Under the pieces are notes generated by a model. It did no database searches. It saw nothing but the letters and a program-made list of their open reading frames with translations, and was not told where the DNA came from. Both the position numbers and the translations under genes were made by a program. DNA of 6,836 nt from Anaerolineaceae bacterium (GTDB lineage: Bacteria > Chloroflexota > Anaerolineae > Anaerolineales > Anaerolineaceae): contig JAGOIM010000082.1 in the NCBI GenBank assembly GCA_017995665.1, positions 1-6,836 of the forward strand, written 5' to 3'. Shown here piece after piece: positions 6,301 to 6,836 of this stretch. Position 1 is the first letter of the stretch. The number at the start of each line of letters is the position of its first letter.

Positions 6301-6836
6301 GGGGCATAGATAAAAATGCCATCAGAGGTAGCAGGATTGCCATCGCCAACGACTTCTTGAATGAAGAAACCGTTGCGTCCGCCGACCTGATAGTCACCAA
6401 CCACAACACCTTCAACGGTATGCGTTTGTCCGGCCATTGTAGTGGCCATGCCGGTGCCCTGGATATCATAAATTCCGGTAGTCGGTCCGCCACAACCTTC
6501 GGCTGTTGCGAAAGTGAATGTGTAATTGGAAGCCATTGGGTCGGGCGTTCCGTCCTGATCGAGCACCTTGTCGGCATCGACGGTAACCGTACAAGTTTCG
6601 TTAGCGCTGAAATCGATCGCGGGGTCAAGCGTGAAGATTGGGTTGGCATCGGTAACTGTGGCTGTGTGGACTCCCGAAACAGTACAGCTGATGCTATACC
6701 AGTCTTCGCTCAGGCTGACCGGCTCGCTAAAGGTAATTTTGATGTCGGAAGTCAAACCAACGTTGGTGGCACCATTTGCCGGAACGGTGGTGGAAATGGT
6801 TGGTGGAACGTCAACTGGCGCACCACAGGTCATGGT
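3333..6836 (-). CDS. ExeM/NucH-like extracellular endonuclease with five cadherin-like repeats, 5' end outside window
   Basis: This is a secreted nuclease expected to cut extracellular DNA for nutrient gain or biofilm turnover. The first visible ATG is at 6833, but the frame is open to the window edge and no signal peptide is present, so the true start is upstream; residues below count from that Met. Residues 9-110 match an SbsA/Big_5 Ig domain (PANGATNVG, ITFSEPV, YTFTFAT). Residues about 121-357 are the OB-fold-like region of this family (EGVVVGDYQ, GFFIQE). Residues 370-697 are the EEP catalytic domain with SFNVLNYF (Asn377), LMEIEND (Glu432), VNHLKSKGS (His529), IIGDLNAY (Asp581, Asn583), YLDHALAS (Asp635) and SSDHDP (Asp688, His689), so all expected active-site residues are present. 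Cysteine pairs 392/400 and 537/550 may form disulfides. Five cadherin-like repeats (about 702-1153) and a short FNFLPMIFR tail follow. A terminator lies just downstream. Confidence 0.93.
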   Translation of the reverse strand, partial: TMTCGAPVDVPPTISTTVPANGATNVGLTSDIKITFSEPVSLSEDWYSISCTVSGVHTATVTDANPIFTLDPAIDFSANETCTVTVDADKVLDQDGTPDPMASNYTFTFATAEGCGGPTTGIYDIQGTGMATTMAGQTHTVEGVVVGDYQVGGRNGFFIQEVVGDGNPATSDGIFIYAPGIADADVNLGDKLRVTGSVSEYYEQTQITNSAWQLCSSGNTIEPTVITLPVTAQTDFEKYEGMLVKFEQPLIVSEYFNFDRYGEIVLTTERFVTGTAKYEPGSDEYYDEIERFNLSKITLDDGRSQQNQHPAYHPNGAEFTLDNLFRGGGTVTNLVGVMDYYSNTYRLQPVFIGEYEDTNPRTAAPEIQEGDLTIASFNVLNYFVTLDGSGNRCGPSGNMECRGADNANEFTRQRAKILAAMNTIDADIFGLMEIENDRPGGQNPVADLVAGLNELKGAGTYAYIQTGSIGTDAIKQAIIYKPASVTPVGDYVTLTEAIDSRFDTSKNRPSLAQAFEDNASDVEFVVSVNHLKSKGSACDGDPDLGDGAGNCNIARTEAAQALADWLVPAKWNGIDKFLIIGDLNAYEKETPIDAIKAGADDTEGTDDDFVNTLLVHQGEDDDPYGYVFDGMVGYLDHALASPAMNALVLDAKFWHINADEADIIDYDTSFKPAAQAALLYAPDAYRSSDHDPVIVSLMTIPENAAPVAQDQDITTAEDTPIEITLVASDGDGDPLSYIIVDEPIHGDLSLVSGNEVTYTPDANYFGTDSFTFKANDGDLDSNTATVSISITSVEDLPVALPQDVSLNEDTSKEITLIASDGDGDTLTYSIVAQPTHGSLSLVSGNKFTYTPNANYFGGDSFTFKANDTKADSNIATVSITVLPVNDAPVAEDQNVSTDKNTSLEITLVASDIDGDSLTYSIRQNVSHGSLSVVDGNKVTYTPNANFSGMDSFTFRANDGSLNSNTATVVIMVNSTNVAPVAQAQTVETDEDLAKEITLVATDGDGDTLTYAIVDEPLHGSLSLLSGNKLTYTPDENYNGPDSFTFKANDGTLDSNIAKVTINVKPVNDAPVAYDQNVIAVAGETIEIELEALDIDGDILEFIIVEEPLHGTFELEGNILKYTPSATFGGVDKFTFKANDGSLDSNIATVTITVSRTQYFNFLPMIFR
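3375..4733 (-). repeat. Five tandem 273-base repeats encoding cadherin-like domains
   Basis: The Pro of the APVA/LPVA signature falls at residues 705, 796, 887, 978 and 1069 of the nuclease, an exact 91-residue (273-base) step each time. Every unit has a D-x-D-G-D acidic loop after the first strand, an HG(S/D/T)L/F turn, a YTP motif and an FTFxAND motif. These match the tandem cadherin-like (Cadherin_5/VCBS-related) domains of bacterial surface and secreted proteins; the acidic loops suggest calcium binding. The first two units are close at DNA level: 21 bases at 4302-4322 recur unchanged at 4575-4595, exactly 273 bases apart. Confidence 0.9.

Noticed and set aside
6278..6649. Minus-strand open frame of 123 codons in another frame of the nuclease gene
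   Set aside because: It overlaps the Big_5 and OB-fold-like regions in a different frame and gives a low-complexity translation without domain features.
6831..6833. ATG taken as the start of the nuclease
   Set aside because: The reading frame stays open to the window edge, no signal peptide follows, and the Ig-like domain begins almost at once, so this is an internal Met.

Overview
All genes in this window read on the minus strand. They fall into three blocks that differ in composition. The sequence suggests a free-living bacterium of moderate GC; two 60-base samples in the housekeeping and exoenzyme genes (481-540 and 5101-5160) gave 47% and 48% G+C. The secreted nuclease ends in an aromatic/LPxI/basic tail of the kind I remember from exported proteins of Chloroflexota, especially Anaerolineae. 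That makes Chloroflexota my best guess, but it rests on one motif and general gene style, not on a phylogenetic test.

Block 1 (6836-3333) is the 3' part of a large extracellular endonuclease gene of the ExeM/NucH type. It encodes an SbsA/Big_5-like Ig domain, an OB-fold-like region, an endonuclease/exonuclease/phosphatase (EEP) catalytic domain, five tandem cadherin-like repeats of exactly 91 residues each, and a short C-terminal tail. The 5' end, presumably with the signal peptide, lies outside the window. A strong intrinsic terminator (hairpin 3287-3310) closes this transcription unit.

Block 2 (3210-1130) is a two-gene operon of uncharacterised proteins, joined by a TAATG stop/start overlap. 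The first is a SAP-domain protein with a helical, possibly TPR-like C-terminal part. The second is a helical protein with a duplicated TerB-like segment followed by a bacterial PH/GRAM-like domain. This block is much more AT-rich than its neighbours (28% and 30% G+C in two 60-base samples) and looks like an accessory insertion. Its function is not known to me.

Block 3 (851-1) is core housekeeping: frr (ribosome recycling factor) and the first 98 codons of uppS (undecaprenyl diphosphate synthase), also coupled by TAATG. A plausible extended -10 promoter and a strong Shine-Dalgarno sequence precede frr. In many bacteria pyrH lies directly upstream of frr; here the AT-rich pair occupies that place. 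No RNA genes, CRISPR arrays or insertion sequences were found.
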